Origin: Moesziomyces globuligerus | Lineage: Eukaryota; Basidiomycota; Ustilaginomycetes; Ustilaginales; Ustilaginaceae | Direction: 5' to 3' | Length of the DNA stretch: 64,000 bases | Assembly (NCBI GenBank): GCA_030849465.1 | Contig: JARVLF010000006.1 | Location: 124,001-188,000 of the forward strand | Shown: one piece after another, positions 30,638 to 40,926 of the stretch | How the letters are laid out: the number at the start of each line of letters is the position of its first letter | Position numbering within the stretch: position 1 is the first letter of the stretch | Made by a program: the position numbers and the translations under genes | The notes under the pieces: model-generated | Databases searched by the model: none | Told to the model about the DNA's origin: nothing | Seen by the model: only the letters and a program-made list of their open reading frames with translations

Positions 30638-31816
30638 TTACTTTGCCGACTTGCCGAGGGCCTTGATGGAGTCGAGGTGGTCGGGGAGGTCGTTTGCGAG
30701 TCCGCGCTTGGCAGCCTGGACATCCTCGAGCACGCGCTGCCAGAGACGCGACCTCGCGAGCGGGTCGTCGACCTCGGGCCTGCGGATGTCGACTATGTTG
30801 CGGTTGACGAACTTGCCGCCGAAGAGCGCCGACTCGCCGACGGCGGGTGTCGCGTTGGAGCTCGTCAAGGCAGCGGGGAGGCCGAGCGAAGGATCGAGCG
30901 CCGCATGGATGATGGCGTACGAGCCCTGTTTCGAGTCGATGGCGAGGCGATTGATGGCTCGGTTGAGGATGAACTTGAGCGGGTAGGGGACCTTTGTTTC
31001 TGGGTTGTGCCAGATGTTGCTGCCGACAAAGCCGGGATGGATGCCGTGGCAGATGACGTGACGGTAGTCCTGGGAGCGCGAGAGACGCTGCTGGAGCTCG
31101 ACGGTCCACATGAGGAACCAGAGCTTCGAGTTGCAGTACAGCTGCACGCAGCCCGGGCCGACGGGCGTGTTCTTCTCGTTGTCCATGTCGGCAAAGTCGA
31201 GCACACCGCCGTTGTGGAAGATGGAGCACGTGTTGATGATGCGCGGCGCACGCGCCTGCTTCATGGTAGGAAGGATGTAGAAGGTAAGCAGGCAGTGCGA
31301 GAGGAAGTTGATGACGTGGGTCAACTCGAAGCCCTCGTCGGTGATACGCTTGACGCCTGCCGAGAGGCCTGCGTTGTTGACGAGGATATCGCAGGTGCGT
31401 CCCGAAGCGCGCCACTTTTCACCAAAGCGCTGGATGTTGGCGAGCGACGAGCAGTCGATCTCCCACAGCTCGATCTTGCCGTCGTCGACGCCGGCGATGC
31501 TGACCACCTCCTTGCGCGCCTCCTCGGGATTCTGCTCGTGCGTCGCCGTGAGCCTACACGCCATGATCACGTTCGCGCCTGCCTGTGCAAAGTAGATGGC
31601 CGCCTGCTTGCCGATGCCCGAGTTGCTGCCCGAGATGATCACCGTCTTGCCTGTGCAGTCGTAGTCTGGGTGCTTGGGGTCCGGGAACGCCAGCGTGCTG
31701 TAGATGTCGCTGGCGTACTTGCGGAAGACGTTGTAGCGCGCCGACCACGGCTGGGTAGCCGGCAGCAGGCCAGCGCCGTCGGTGCGCGTATCGTAGACCG
31801 AGGGAACCGTCGTCAT
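30638..31816 (-). CDS. Short-chain dehydrogenase/reductase (retinol dehydrogenase-like)
   Basis: 392 residues from the ATG at 31816. It is a Rossmann-fold NAD(P)(H) oxidoreductase. The cofactor loop is SGSNSGIG at residues 62-69, NNAGLSAG follows near residue 145, a catalytic Ser lies in NTCSIF, and the YxxxK pair is Y227/K231 (YCNSK). An N-terminal extension of about 55 residues precedes the fold. It lacks a clear signal peptide. Some relatives act on retinoids, steroids or lipid-derived carbonyls on ER or lipid droplets. The substrate is not predictable here. The C-terminus (about 300-392) is longer than in minimal SDRs. Confidence 0.85.
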   Translation of the reverse strand: MTTVPSVYDTRTDGAGLLPATQPWSARYNVFRKYASDIYSTLAFPDPKHPDYDCTGKTVIISGSNSGIGKQAAIYFAQAGANVIMACRLTATHEQNPEEARKEVVSIAGVDDGKIELWEIDCSSLANIQRFGEKWRASGRTCDILVNNAGLSAGVKRITDEGFELTHVINFLSHCLLTFYILPTMKQARAPRIINTCSIFHNGGVLDFADMDNEKNTPVGPGCVQLYCNSKLWFLMWTVELQQRLSRSQDYRHVICHGIHPGFVGSNIWHNPETKVPYPLKFILNRAINRLAIDSKQGSYAIIHAALDPSLGLPAALTSSNATPAVGESALFGGKFVNRNIVDIRRPEVDDPLARSRLWQRVLEDVQAAKRGLANDLPDHLDSIKALGKSAK

Positions 31817-32283
31817 CGTGGTGCGAGTAGATAGAGATCGAGAAACGGGCGTTGATGGAGGGGAGGATAGGGCGAGATTCTGCTCGTGCCGAGCTTAAGA
31901 AGGAGGCTGCTGCGGGCTCGAGCGCGGGGACGGGGCGCTGCGTGAAAGCAGGGTCCTGCAGGTCGAGCTTCTGACGCCGATTCGAGCGCCGATTTCAAAG
32001 CGCTTTGCAGCGTGAAAATGTCAAATCTCAGCTTCATGCCGGCGCATGCGAGACGGGCTCATTCAAAATAGACTCGGCTCCCACGCCGTGTCGGTGGCAA
32101 CCAAAGCGGATGGCTGCAGCGGTCACCTCACCAAAAAAGAGCGGGGCTGCGCCTCACGATTTCACAGCAGCTACATCGGGCTTCACTTGTTCTCCACCGC
32201 CGCTTGCCGCAGGTGGATGAAACAGTACGCTTCGAATTGCAATGTGAATGTTACACGATGTCGACCATCTTTATACAACACAC
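31817..32283. other. Intergenic region between two minus-strand genes
   Basis: A 467-bp stretch holding the SDR promoter and the 3' region of the DsbA-like gene. No gene is seen. Confidence 0.6.
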
Positions 32284-33145
32284 TCAGCGAACATAGGGCG
32301 CCACGGCCATCTGCATCATCTTGAGGAAAGAGTCGTGCGAGCCCGTCTCGCTCATGTGGTCCGCACCGTCCTGCCAGCCGACCCAAAGCAAAGTTCAGTG
32401 CCGGTCTCATCTACACCGACGATCGACCGGGATGACTTACGTTGACAATGTAGAACGGGATGCTCCTGACGCCGTTCATTTCGGCTTGCTGCAGCTTGTT
32501 GCCCAGCTCGTATTCGAGGTCGTCCGATTCGAGCCACTTGGTCGCCGCCGCCTCCGAGTCGAACAGTCCTAGCTCCGCAGCGACGCCGGCGAGGTAGGCG
32601 TTGTCGGACATGTCCTTGCTGTTGGCATGGAAGTCCTGGTAGAAGCGGTCCGTCAGTCGTACCTGCAGCGTTTTGACGCACGCTGCCAGATCGTCTCCCG
32701 ACGACGGCCCGCGCTGTTCATCCAGCTGACTCGCCTTGATCACGAGACGGTGCGCATTCCACGTAGCTCCTACCTTGCCCGAGCTCGTCCAGTCGAACGC
32801 AGGCATGTCGAGCTCCTGCGCGGCCGCCGAGATCTTGGCGTCAAACGCATCCAGGTTCGCGCCAAACTTGGAGCCGTAGTAGAACTTCTTGGTCGGCGGC
32901 GTGTTTTTCTCGTACGGCGTCGTCTCGAGCGCGTCGTAGTACTTGTCCGGCGTCTCGTACGTAGACGCGGGCAGTCGAGGGTCGAGGATGTACGGCTCGA
33001 TCTTGACCACGGTCTCAACGTAGGGCGCGATCTGCTTCTTGTAGTCGTCCGATTCGAGGAAAGCTTTGAAGCGTCTCGACCCGACGAAACACCACGGGCA
33101 GATGACGTCGGTCACGATCTGCACAAGAAGTTCGGGCTTGCTCAT
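32284..33145 (-). CDS. DsbA/FrnE-family thiol oxidoreductase, two exons (33145-32441, 32370-32284)
   Basis: Spliced product 263 residues from the ATG at 33145. The thioredoxin-fold active site CPWC is at residues 16-19, directly after the first strand (VTDVICPWCF), as in FrnE/2-hydroxychromene isomerase-like DsbA proteins. A cis-Pro segment near the end of exon 1 (VRSIPFYIVN) completes the fold. The 70-bp intron (32440-32371 on the minus strand) starts GTAAGT and ends CAG. Exon 2 adds 28 residues forming the expected final helix, ending in VAPYVR. If the intron is kept, a nine-residue alternative tail replaces that helix. No signal peptide, so it is probably cytosolic; it may act on protein thiols, glutathione adducts or as a polyketide-type isomerase. 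Confidence 0.85.
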
Positions 33146-36100
33146 GTTGGCGGTATGCTCCTAGCTGGGATGTTTGGCGAACACGATGATGATGGCTGAA
33201 GCGGCAACGCGAGAGAGGTAGCCGTCACCGGCTATGCTGTCAGTCGCAAGGACTCGCAAGGGTTGGCCCGAGCCGCTCGCTTCAGCCTCTGAGGGTGGAG
33301 GCGGCACACGCCCGCTTCCATCTAGATACCGTTCCCGATCCACCTCGATCGAACAAATGTGAAATTTGAACGCCGATGTTTTGTGTTAGACCACGACTGT
33401 CTCTCTGGTTCCAGAGTTTGCCCTTTCACGCTCGTCCGCCATGGCAGATATTTAACACCATGCCTGCGGATCGGCGACTGCCGATCAAAGTACTCCTATC
33501 CGTGGGAATGCATCCCGATTGGTCCAAAGCCCCATCATGAACTCAATGAGCTACTTACACAAGCCGTGTGAAAGTGGACGAACGTTGGCGTGATTGGGCG
33601 ACTCGCCCGGCGCTCTCCTCGCGGATTGGCCAGATGGGCTTGCCGTCGGCACATCCCTGAGCTGCGCATCCATGGGTGACAACAAAAGACACTGTATCGC
33701 ACGTCGGCGACAAATGGCGCGCAGCGTTGACGTCGTGAGATGCGTGCATCCGCATGGATTCGACGGGCACGCGGTTGTGCTCTGTGGACACGGGTCAAAG
33801 CGACTCGCAGGCCTTGCAGCTTTCATGTTCGAGGAAGATGTGCGGCTTCCTTCTCATACGATACGCTGGCAGTCTTCTGGTCGATGTGATCACACCATCG
33901 GCGTTCCGATTCTCACCACCGTGCACATGTTGAAGGCGTACATGAAGGGTGGATTGCCTTGGAACGTGCGACCCTTTGTGAAAGATAGCATGCTGAAAGA
34001 CGAGACGATAGGAGGCGCAGTCGCCATCGAAGATGGCGTGGGAGGTGGCGTTGGCAACCTAGCACTTCGAGCTCGGACCGCTGCTACAGCGGGAGGGACC
34101 GAGCAAGGGGCTGAAAACGTGCGCTATCATCGGCGAAGCGAGCGCCTCGCCGAACACGATTGCAGTCAAAATTGCCTTTTCACGAAGAGGTGAGAGAAGT
34201 CCCGTTCGAGCACGATTTCGAGGGTGATTGTGCGACGCACATTGATTCCGGTCTCGACCGGACGCTCTGGCCCTGGCTCGGAGCAACAAATCTGAAGCAG
34301 GCCGGTCTCTGGCTGCAGGATTGGCATGACGTCCAGTCATCAACGCCGTGATGGTGCCGAGGGAAGCAGGGTCTGTCACACGGAACCAAGGGCAAATCCT
34401 CCGATGCTCGCATAATTTACACGGAGAAAAAAAAAAGGAGGCAATTTGCTCGCGAGGAGGTGTCATGGCAGGTCAAGGCGAGGCTGACTGACGTGAGATG
34501 GTGCAGAAGCGAGGCCACGCCTTGGAGCCGATGATCGCTGACACGCGGCAGTAGCCTCGATGCGGACATGGCGGGATCCAGCTCCTCCAGCTCCGCTGCT
34601 GCAGAAAAGTTTGTTTGTCTCGCGTTCCTCGGCATGATCGGGAGAAAAAAGAGCGAGGCCGCTCTCCCTTTCAGGCGAGCATTCACGCCGAGTCTGGCTG
34701 CTTTGGCAAGGGTCTGCGGCTCGAAGTGGCTTGATGGCAATGTCATTTCGGCATTTCTCTCATGCTGAGTCAAGACTGCAATCTCGACGCCTGCTTTCAC
34801 GCACCTGCCTTCGCGATCCGTGCAGACCATCTGCTCGGGCGCACAAAGGGAAGAACGTTCCAACGCTGCTGCATTCACAACTGTCTCTTGATCAGCACCA
34901 TTCGACTGGCACATGGATGCGACCTTGCCCTACTGACCTCGATTGATTCAGCCCGGTCGCATATCTTTGATCGCTGTCAAGATCAAAATGTGCTCGAAGC
35001 CTCCAGAAGCTTGACTTGCAAACACCGCTCCGATATGAGGCGGCATCCTGACTGACGTATGGTGGGTTGCGGCGACTTGGTACCAAGAGTGGGAGGTGAC
35101 TTTGGGACGTGGGTGCATGTCCACGGGATTGCATCTCCTGCTGAGTCGATTTCATGCGCGTCAAAGTGGAAATAAGACAATAAGAAAAAGAAAAAGAAAA
35201 AAAAAAAGAATTCTCCGACGATTTTAGGGGCGGCGCCCCTTCGGATGATTTTGGCGGTCCCTCGACGATGCTCGGCAAGCCAAAGCGAAGGGACCCAGCG
35301 TCGTGGTGCGCGATAGGGTCCTCGAGGCGTGAGACTTGGCTACGACTCACCTAGGCTGGGTGTGAGAAGATTCATGCGTACCTGTGTCGGCACCCGTCAG
35401 GCGTAGTGGAGACCGAGTTCGGTGGTCGAACAATGGGCGGCGGCGGCGCCATGGTAAGGGTTCCACCTGAAGCTGTGAGCCAGTGCGATGACGAGGTGCG
35501 TCGGGACGTGCTCGGCGTTGAAGGGATCGTGATTGCGTCGATGTGCGGCGATCGCAACCAAGCGAAATAAAGGCGAGAGCGGACAAAGAGATTTGTGGGT
35601 TTGTCGGTTTCACACCGAAGCGCACCGAGACGCGTCGACACCGGGAGTGAGTGGTCGCTTGACACTCTTGGCTCAGCTTTTCGCAGCTGCGATTCCTGCT
35701 CTTGGTTGGCAAGGCTGTGCCGCCCTTTCATCTCCACGCCCCTGGCAAGCATGAGGCACGTTGCCGCCCGTACTGTACTGGCACGAGGCTCAGATCTGCC
35801 GGTCGCAAAGAAGGGTCCCACCCGCCAGTCGTGTGGGCCTTGCCATCGAGCCGTACCAGCTCAGCCGTCCGCCAGCGCGCTCGGCAGCCCTCTTTGTGAA
35901 AACCTCCGAAGCGGAATCGCCATGCTGTGGTGCGATCGAGCCCCTGTGACGAGTCCTGCCTCTGTCTACGTGGAACCTCGGTGCAAGATATCCGCGATGC
36001 TGGTATAAGAGGCTCCCTCCTTGTCTCTCGTCCGCAGGGACCCCATCCTTTCCTGATCATCTCTTCTTTCTGCTAACGGCCCAGCCTTCCGACAATCAGC

Positions 36101-36683
36101 TTCGTCGTCGCCAGCTTTGCATTTGCCAAGCGCGATACGCCAAGACCGCTTTCGCTCATCAGCCAGCCTTAGACCCTGCTTGCTTTCAACAGCTGACGCC
36201 GTCCACACTCAGCCGGCTGCTGCTTCCGCGACACAAAGAAAAAAAAAAGGAGTGGAAAGCGAATTCCAACTTTTTTTGTTCGGGCCGCCTTCTGTCGATC
36301 TGCGCCACGATCTGCACGTCTGCAGGGCGTTTAAGCAGTTTGGGCCGGCTCGCTCGTGCCGATTTTCGCCCATCGCCCGCTTTCGGAGTCAGGATCGCGT
36401 GGACCTGCTCGCGTGCCAGTCTTTGGTTCTTGCTGCAGCCTAGCACACAGCCGAAGCCTCCTATCCCAGCATCGGCTTGGGCCCTCGTACCTCCACACGC
36501 ACTCGATCCGGTCCCCCTCGCTCTAGCCCGGTTCGCCATCCGCTCAGCGCTTCCGTCCTGCGTTCCTGCAAGCTTCAGCTTTCGCCAAGCTAGCGGCCAG
36601 AGCGAGATTGCCCCGCGCATCAAGTCTTTCACGTCCGACTCCGCGGTCCCAGCCTCCTCCTACTTCGTCACTTGTACTCAAGC
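33146..36683. other. 3.5-kb gene-poor region upstream of the WS/DGAT gene
   Basis: The longest frames (for example 33594-34193 plus) lack recognisable domains and begin at non-ATG codons. Adenine runs occur at about 34424-34435, 35185-35210 and 36237-36248. A TATAAGA element at 36004-36010 is followed by a C/T-rich stretch and may mark a distal promoter, implying a leader of about 650 bases for the gene at 36684. No RNA gene or mobile element is recognised. Confidence 0.5.
36004..36010 (+). promoter_or_regulatory. Possible TATA box for the WS/DGAT gene
   Basis: TATAAGA followed by a pyrimidine-rich stretch. It is 674 bp before the ATG at 36684, so it would require a long leader or a leader intron. 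Confidence 0.25.
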
Positions 36684-39077
36684 ATGAAGTTGGCCCTTCC
36701 CACCACCCTCAAGCCATCCTCTCCTCCGCCTCCGACCTTCGACCGAGTCCGCAAGTACCGTCCCCCTCCCACTTCTCACCACTCCTCCATCCAGGTCGTC
36801 GACGAAGAATTCGGTTCCCCACGAACAAGCACCCAAGTCAAGCAGGCCTACCTCGACTCGCATCCCAATTCAGACGCCGAGAGCTCAAGTTCAAGTCACC
36901 ACCGCAACCACCAAAGTCCTGACCACGACTCGAGCCCCATAGGCACTCCTTCGCTCATCCGATCGACCATCGGCTCTCGATCTTCTTCGATTCGTCGAGC
37001 ATCCGTTTCATCTCACAGCCCTGCTCGCCCACCCAAGCCTTTCCCTTCCGACTGCGCCATGACCGACACTGCTGGGTCCCGTTCTTCCAAGCTGCCGCAC
37101 GATCGCGGTACCGCTGCAGAACAGGGCGCGCGTCTTCGCCAAGCAGCAGACCGCGAAATGGGTCGCGCATCGCTTTCCGGAGATCATGCCGTCCGCAAGA
37201 CCAAGAGCAGCCGTCGATCCTCTCGTCACAGCGACCCACAAGAGGTCGGCCAAAACAAGAAGCATGCCGACCGAGAACACGCCGAGGTTCCTCGACGCTC
37301 ATCCAGGCGATTCGGCCAGCAGCGCGAAGCACCCGTCGATTCCGAGGACGTCGCTGTCGACGAGAAGGTCGAGAGCGACAAGGCTCGTTTCGGTACTGCA
37401 GCAGCCCAAGGTGCAGCTTTCCGAAAGGGCCGACAAGCCGAGCTGCCCTCCCCCGAGCAGACTCGTGAGGCTCGTGAGCGCCACCTTCGCGCAGCGTACG
37501 GCGAGACGCCCAAGCTTGGCAAGGGCTCTCCCGTCAAGCCTCACTTCTACCCCATGACTGGCATCGACAACATTGCGCTCCTCATGGAAGACGACTCCTA
37601 CACCACCTCGTGCTTCTCGATCTACATGTTCAAGACCGAACTCGACCTCGAGACGGTCGAAAACTTCTTCGAGGTGCTCGCCGAGACCTATCCCAAGTAT
37701 CGCTACGTCGTTGACCTCGATCCCAAGCTGTCCAAGAAGAAGGAAAAGGAGACGCTCCGCGGCATGCCCGGCACCTCCCCTCCTCGTGGCGAGGTCGACC
37801 CCGGCCGTCGCACGCGATACGGAAAAGGCCTCAAAGCCGGCTCGCTCTTCTCTCCTGCCCGCTGGCGCTTCATCCCGGACTTCGACATCAAGGAGAATAT
37901 TCAGCACATCGCGCAGTGCCCCAACGGTGGCGATGAGGTAGCGCTCAACAAGCTCGCCGGTGACTTCCTCGCAAGCCACTACGACTATTCCAAGCCCATC
38001 TGGGGCGCGCTGCTGGTCAATGGCCTCAACACCGCCGATGGCGGCCGCAGCGCCCTGATGATCAAAATCCACCATTGCTTCTCCGACGGCCAGGGCATGA
38101 TCCAGAGCTACCACGCTGCTCTCGGTGCGCTCGAGCAGGGAATCGGTATCCGCGACATCCAGAAGAAGGTCGACACCAACACGTCTCAGAACAAGCGACC
38201 AGGTCAGCGCGAAGACAAGCCGACTGCTTGGGGCACGATCCAGCACGGCTTCCATCTCGTCCGCGGTCTCTACTTCCGCCGCCGCAAGTCCTTCCTCTAC
38301 CAGACCAAGCAGAAGCGTGCTGCAGGCAGGCTCTACTGCCACAGCGAGGGCATCGACATGAACGACATCAAGATGATCCGCAAGGCGTACGGCAACGACA
38401 AGCTCAACCTGACGCTCAACGACGTCGCACTCGCCATCCTCGCCCGCGCCCTTCGCATCGCCTCGGAACGCGTCGATCCCAGCCGCAGACACAAGGACAA
38501 GCGTGTGGCCATCTTTGTACCCATCTCGGTGCGTCCCAAGGGTGACTGGTCGCTCAGCAACGCGACGACCGGCTCGATTGCTTGGCTGCGCTTCGAGAAG
38601 GAGGAGCATCCGGACTTTGAGGCGCAGCTTGCACAGGTGCACCGCGAGATGGGCCGCATCAAGCGTTCTCATGGCCCCAAGATCCTCTTCAAAGTGTTCA
38701 ATGCCTTCGCCAAGAGCCGCATCACGTATCTGCCCAACTATCCGCTTCTGCGCCAGTTCTACTACCGTGCCTTCCGCGAGTACCACGTGGCCACCAACGT
38801 GCCTGGTCCCCCGAAGCCAGTCCGCTTCGGCGATCACGAGGCATACAGCTACCACGTGCTGCCGCCCTCGAGTCCCGGCAAGTCGACCATGGCCATCGGA
38901 ATGATCTCGTACGCCAACGACTTCTCGCTTGCGGTCTCGTGCGACGACGTGCCCGAATTCCAGCATCTGGCCCAGGAGATCTGCAAAGCGTTCCAGGACG
39001 CTGCTGAGCAGATCATCGAGGCTGCCAACAAGAAGCTCGGAAGCGGCAAGGAGGCGAGCACCAGCAAGGTGCAATGA
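36684..39077 (+). CDS. WS/DGAT-type acyltransferase (wax ester synthase/diacylglycerol acyltransferase family)
   Basis: 797 residues from the ATG at 36684. The first 270 residues are Ser/Arg/His-rich and disordered. The enzyme domain starts around 275 with HFYPMTGIDNIALLME. The acyltransferase motif HHxxxDG is present as HHCFSDG at about 463-469. The C-terminal half contains a TNVPGPPKP segment typical of the DUF1298 domain that partners WES acyltransferases. Family members esterify acyl-CoA to diacylglycerol or long-chain alcohols, making storage lipid or wax. No transmembrane helix is obvious, as in soluble or peripheral members. The long basic N-terminus is unusual and may attach the enzyme to membranes or be regulatory (inference). 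A small gene with a hydrophobic C-terminus follows 114 bp downstream. Confidence 0.8.
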   Translation: MKLALPTTLKPSSPPPPTFDRVRKYRPPPTSHHSSIQVVDEEFGSPRTSTQVKQAYLDSHPNSDAESSSSSHHRNHQSPDHDSSPIGTPSLIRSTIGSRSSSIRRASVSSHSPARPPKPFPSDCAMTDTAGSRSSKLPHDRGTAAEQGARLRQAADREMGRASLSGDHAVRKTKSSRRSSRHSDPQEVGQNKKHADREHAEVPRRSSRRFGQQREAPVDSEDVAVDEKVESDKARFGTAAAQGAAFRKGRQAELPSPEQTREARERHLRAAYGETPKLGKGSPVKPHFYPMTGIDNIALLMEDDSYTTSCFSIYMFKTELDLETVENFFEVLAETYPKYRYVVDLDPKLSKKKEKETLRGMPGTSPPRGEVDPGRRTRYGKGLKAGSLFSPARWRFIPDFDIKENIQHIAQCPNGGDEVALNKLAGDFLASHYDYSKPIWGALLVNGLNTADGGRSALMIKIHHCFSDGQGMIQSYHAALGALEQGIGIRDIQKKVDTNTSQNKRPGQREDKPTAWGTIQHGFHLVRGLYFRRRKSFLYQTKQKRAAGRLYCHSEGIDMNDIKMIRKAYGNDKLNLTLNDVALAILARALRIASERVDPSRRHKDKRVAIFVPISVRPKGDWSLSNATTGSIAWLRFEKEEHPDFEAQLAQVHREMGRIKRSHGPKILFKVFNAFAKSRITYLPNYPLLRQFYYRAFREYHVATNVPGPPKPVRFGDHEAYSYHVLPPSSPGKSTMAIGMISYANDFSLAVSCDDVPEFQHLAQEICKAFQDAAEQIIEAANKKLGSGKEASTSKVQ

Positions 39078-39191
39078 AGGCGAGACTGTCCTGTCAACGA
39101 CCGCGACCTCAAAGACGAGGCTGCGATTCAAGGGAGGAAGGACAGCTCGGACGTTGGTGCAACCACCTCTGGTCATGTTGCGGCCTCTGCG

Positions 39192-39875
39192 ATGCCAATA
39201 TTCGGCACGCATCGAAGAGAGCGACCAGGGTCAGAGGTGGATGCAGAGGGGCAGCGAGTGGCAAGCTTGGGTTCCTCACCGTCTCGACACCCAAGTGTGC
39301 TACCCTGCCCATTCCAAGGCACGTTTGCACTTGCTTCGCACCGCCAGTACTCGACGAGTTCGGGAGGCGGCGGTGGCTCGGTAGGATCCAGCCTGACAGT
39401 TTCACCATGGGCGTCGATTCCGGCCACTCCAGTCTCGACGCCTGCCACTTCGGATACAGAAACCGATCACTCTCCTGCCGGCCGCCAGAAGAGCAGCGGA
39501 GAACGCGAGAAGAAACGAGCTTCATGGTTCGGATCGACGCCGGCATCGTTCTGGACCCCGCACCGTGCGCCATTTCAGGTTGACGGCTCGTCGCCTCCCA
39601 CGAGGACCTACTCGGTGCGCAACCGACGTCCAGGTTCTCGCCCGGCCTCGTCGTCGTCGTTTTCGAGCAGCTCGGGTGTGCACGCGGCTTCCGCGAGTGA
39701 CAAGGGCAGCAGCAGTACGGGCGCGCCCAGCGTCGAGCGCAACGCAGCGGCTCTTGCTCCCAATGCGCAGTTCCTGGGCCTGATGCTCTTGATGATCCTG
39801 CTGATATCGTCTCCCCTGATCAAGATTCTCTCGGTGCTCCTATTTGTCGCGATTCTCGTCCTCGATGACTCTTGA
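39192..39875 (+). CDS. Hypothetical protein with hydrophobic C-terminal membrane segment
   Basis: 227 residues from the ATG at 39192. Residues 1-180 are Ser/Gly/Pro/Arg-rich without a recognised domain. The final 40 residues are strongly hydrophobic (FLGLMLLMILLISSPLIKIL then VLLFVAILVLDDS), like a tail anchor or hairpin. The frame has a third-position bias similar to neighbours in its 3' half. It lies 114 bp downstream of the WS/DGAT gene in the same direction. I cannot name a family; it could also be a 3' part of the preceding transcript. A lipid-droplet or ER location is a guess from the tail. Confidence 0.5.
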   Translation: MPIFGTHRRERPGSEVDAEGQRVASLGSSPSRHPSVLPCPFQGTFALASHRQYSTSSGGGGGSVGSSLTVSPWASIPATPVSTPATSDTETDHSPAGRQKSSGEREKKRASWFGSTPASFWTPHRAPFQVDGSSPPTRTYSVRNRRPGSRPASSSSFSSSSGVHAASASDKGSSSTGAPSVERNAAALAPNAQFLGLMLLMILLISSPLIKILSVLLFVAILVLDDS

Positions 39876-40926
39876 TTGTTGGACCCATGTATACCCCATC
39901 TCCCGATCCCATTCGACCCTTCCTCCGCCCTGGCTTGGTGGTCGCTTCACAGTCTTTCTTCTTACCCGCCCGGTCTCTGTGCTCGTTGTGGCCTTCGTCA
40001 TTCGACCCACCCTCACTCTTTCTTTATAATCAATTGATCGATATCTAATGCGACAGTGCTAGGATGTGTACAGTTCCGCAGTGCACCGAGGACCGACTTT
40101 GGCCATGTGCGTTACGGGGGTAAGGCGGGGTTGGACGATGCAGGGGCGTTGAGGCGACGAGGGGCTCGAGCCGAGGAATTTAGGAGTTTCTTTCTTGTCG
40201 CTTGGGGAGTGGCGCACATGCCGGCTGCGTTCTTGCGCCTCGCTACAGTAGCCGCTTTGCCCGCGTCGCTAAGCGCTGCACAAGAAGAGGCGCGTTCGCC
40301 ACACCTCTACGCGATCTGCTGGCGTTTCGCGAGAGCAACACCCCAACACCGAGCCTCGCCTTTTTCTGATTCGTTGAACTGCACTGCTGTCACTTTGCGC
40401 TGCACTCTGCATTTCACGGCTTGCAGCCCGCAAGATGAAGCTGCACCGACGATCCGCAGCCACACGACGCCTTCCCCGCATATCCGCACTGCAGGCTGCA
40501 CTCTGTCCCACCGTCGAGCTTCGCGCCGCGGTAGCGGGCAACTGCCGCCCCCTTTTCGTCGGCAAGCACCCCGTCGATCCCGCATGATTCGCTCACCTGG
40601 TCTCAGCCGTACCTTTTGCGCCGCTGTCCTGCATCCTTGTTGTGCGCTAGTGTCCTGCCTCGCTAGCTTTCGCGGCAATAGACGGCCGCCATGAAATTGA
40701 GATAGCTCACACGTCCGCGCAGGCGGCTCAAGCCCTCCCCCGAGCTCATCCCTCCCTTTTGTCAGGATACCACCGTCTCTGTTGTGAGGAAGCTCGACCC
40801 CGGTATCCATCCGCCTCACCCGCTCTTTGACCTTCACCAGATTCCTTGTCGAAGGCATATAAGCTAGGATCCCATCAACACGTCCACTGGCAGCATACGT
40901 AGGCTAGACGACCCCACTCGCCCGCC
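39876..40926. other. Intergenic region with GH47 promoter
   Basis: 1.05 kb with no supported gene; the frame at 40056-40694 lacks any recognisable feature. The right end carries a TATAAG element at 40858-40863. Confidence 0.55.
40858..40863 (+). promoter_or_regulatory. Probable TATA box of the GH47 gene
   Basis: CATATAAGC, with TATAAG 69 bp upstream of the ATG at 40927, in a typical core-promoter position. Confidence 0.5.

Noticed and set aside
33594..34193. 199-residue plus-strand frame
   Set aside because: Begins at a non-ATG codon, no domain or signal, and mixed composition; likely chance.
37299..39212. 637-residue minus-strand frame
   Set aside because: Antisense shadow of the WS/DGAT gene, whose HHxxxDG motif is on the plus strand.
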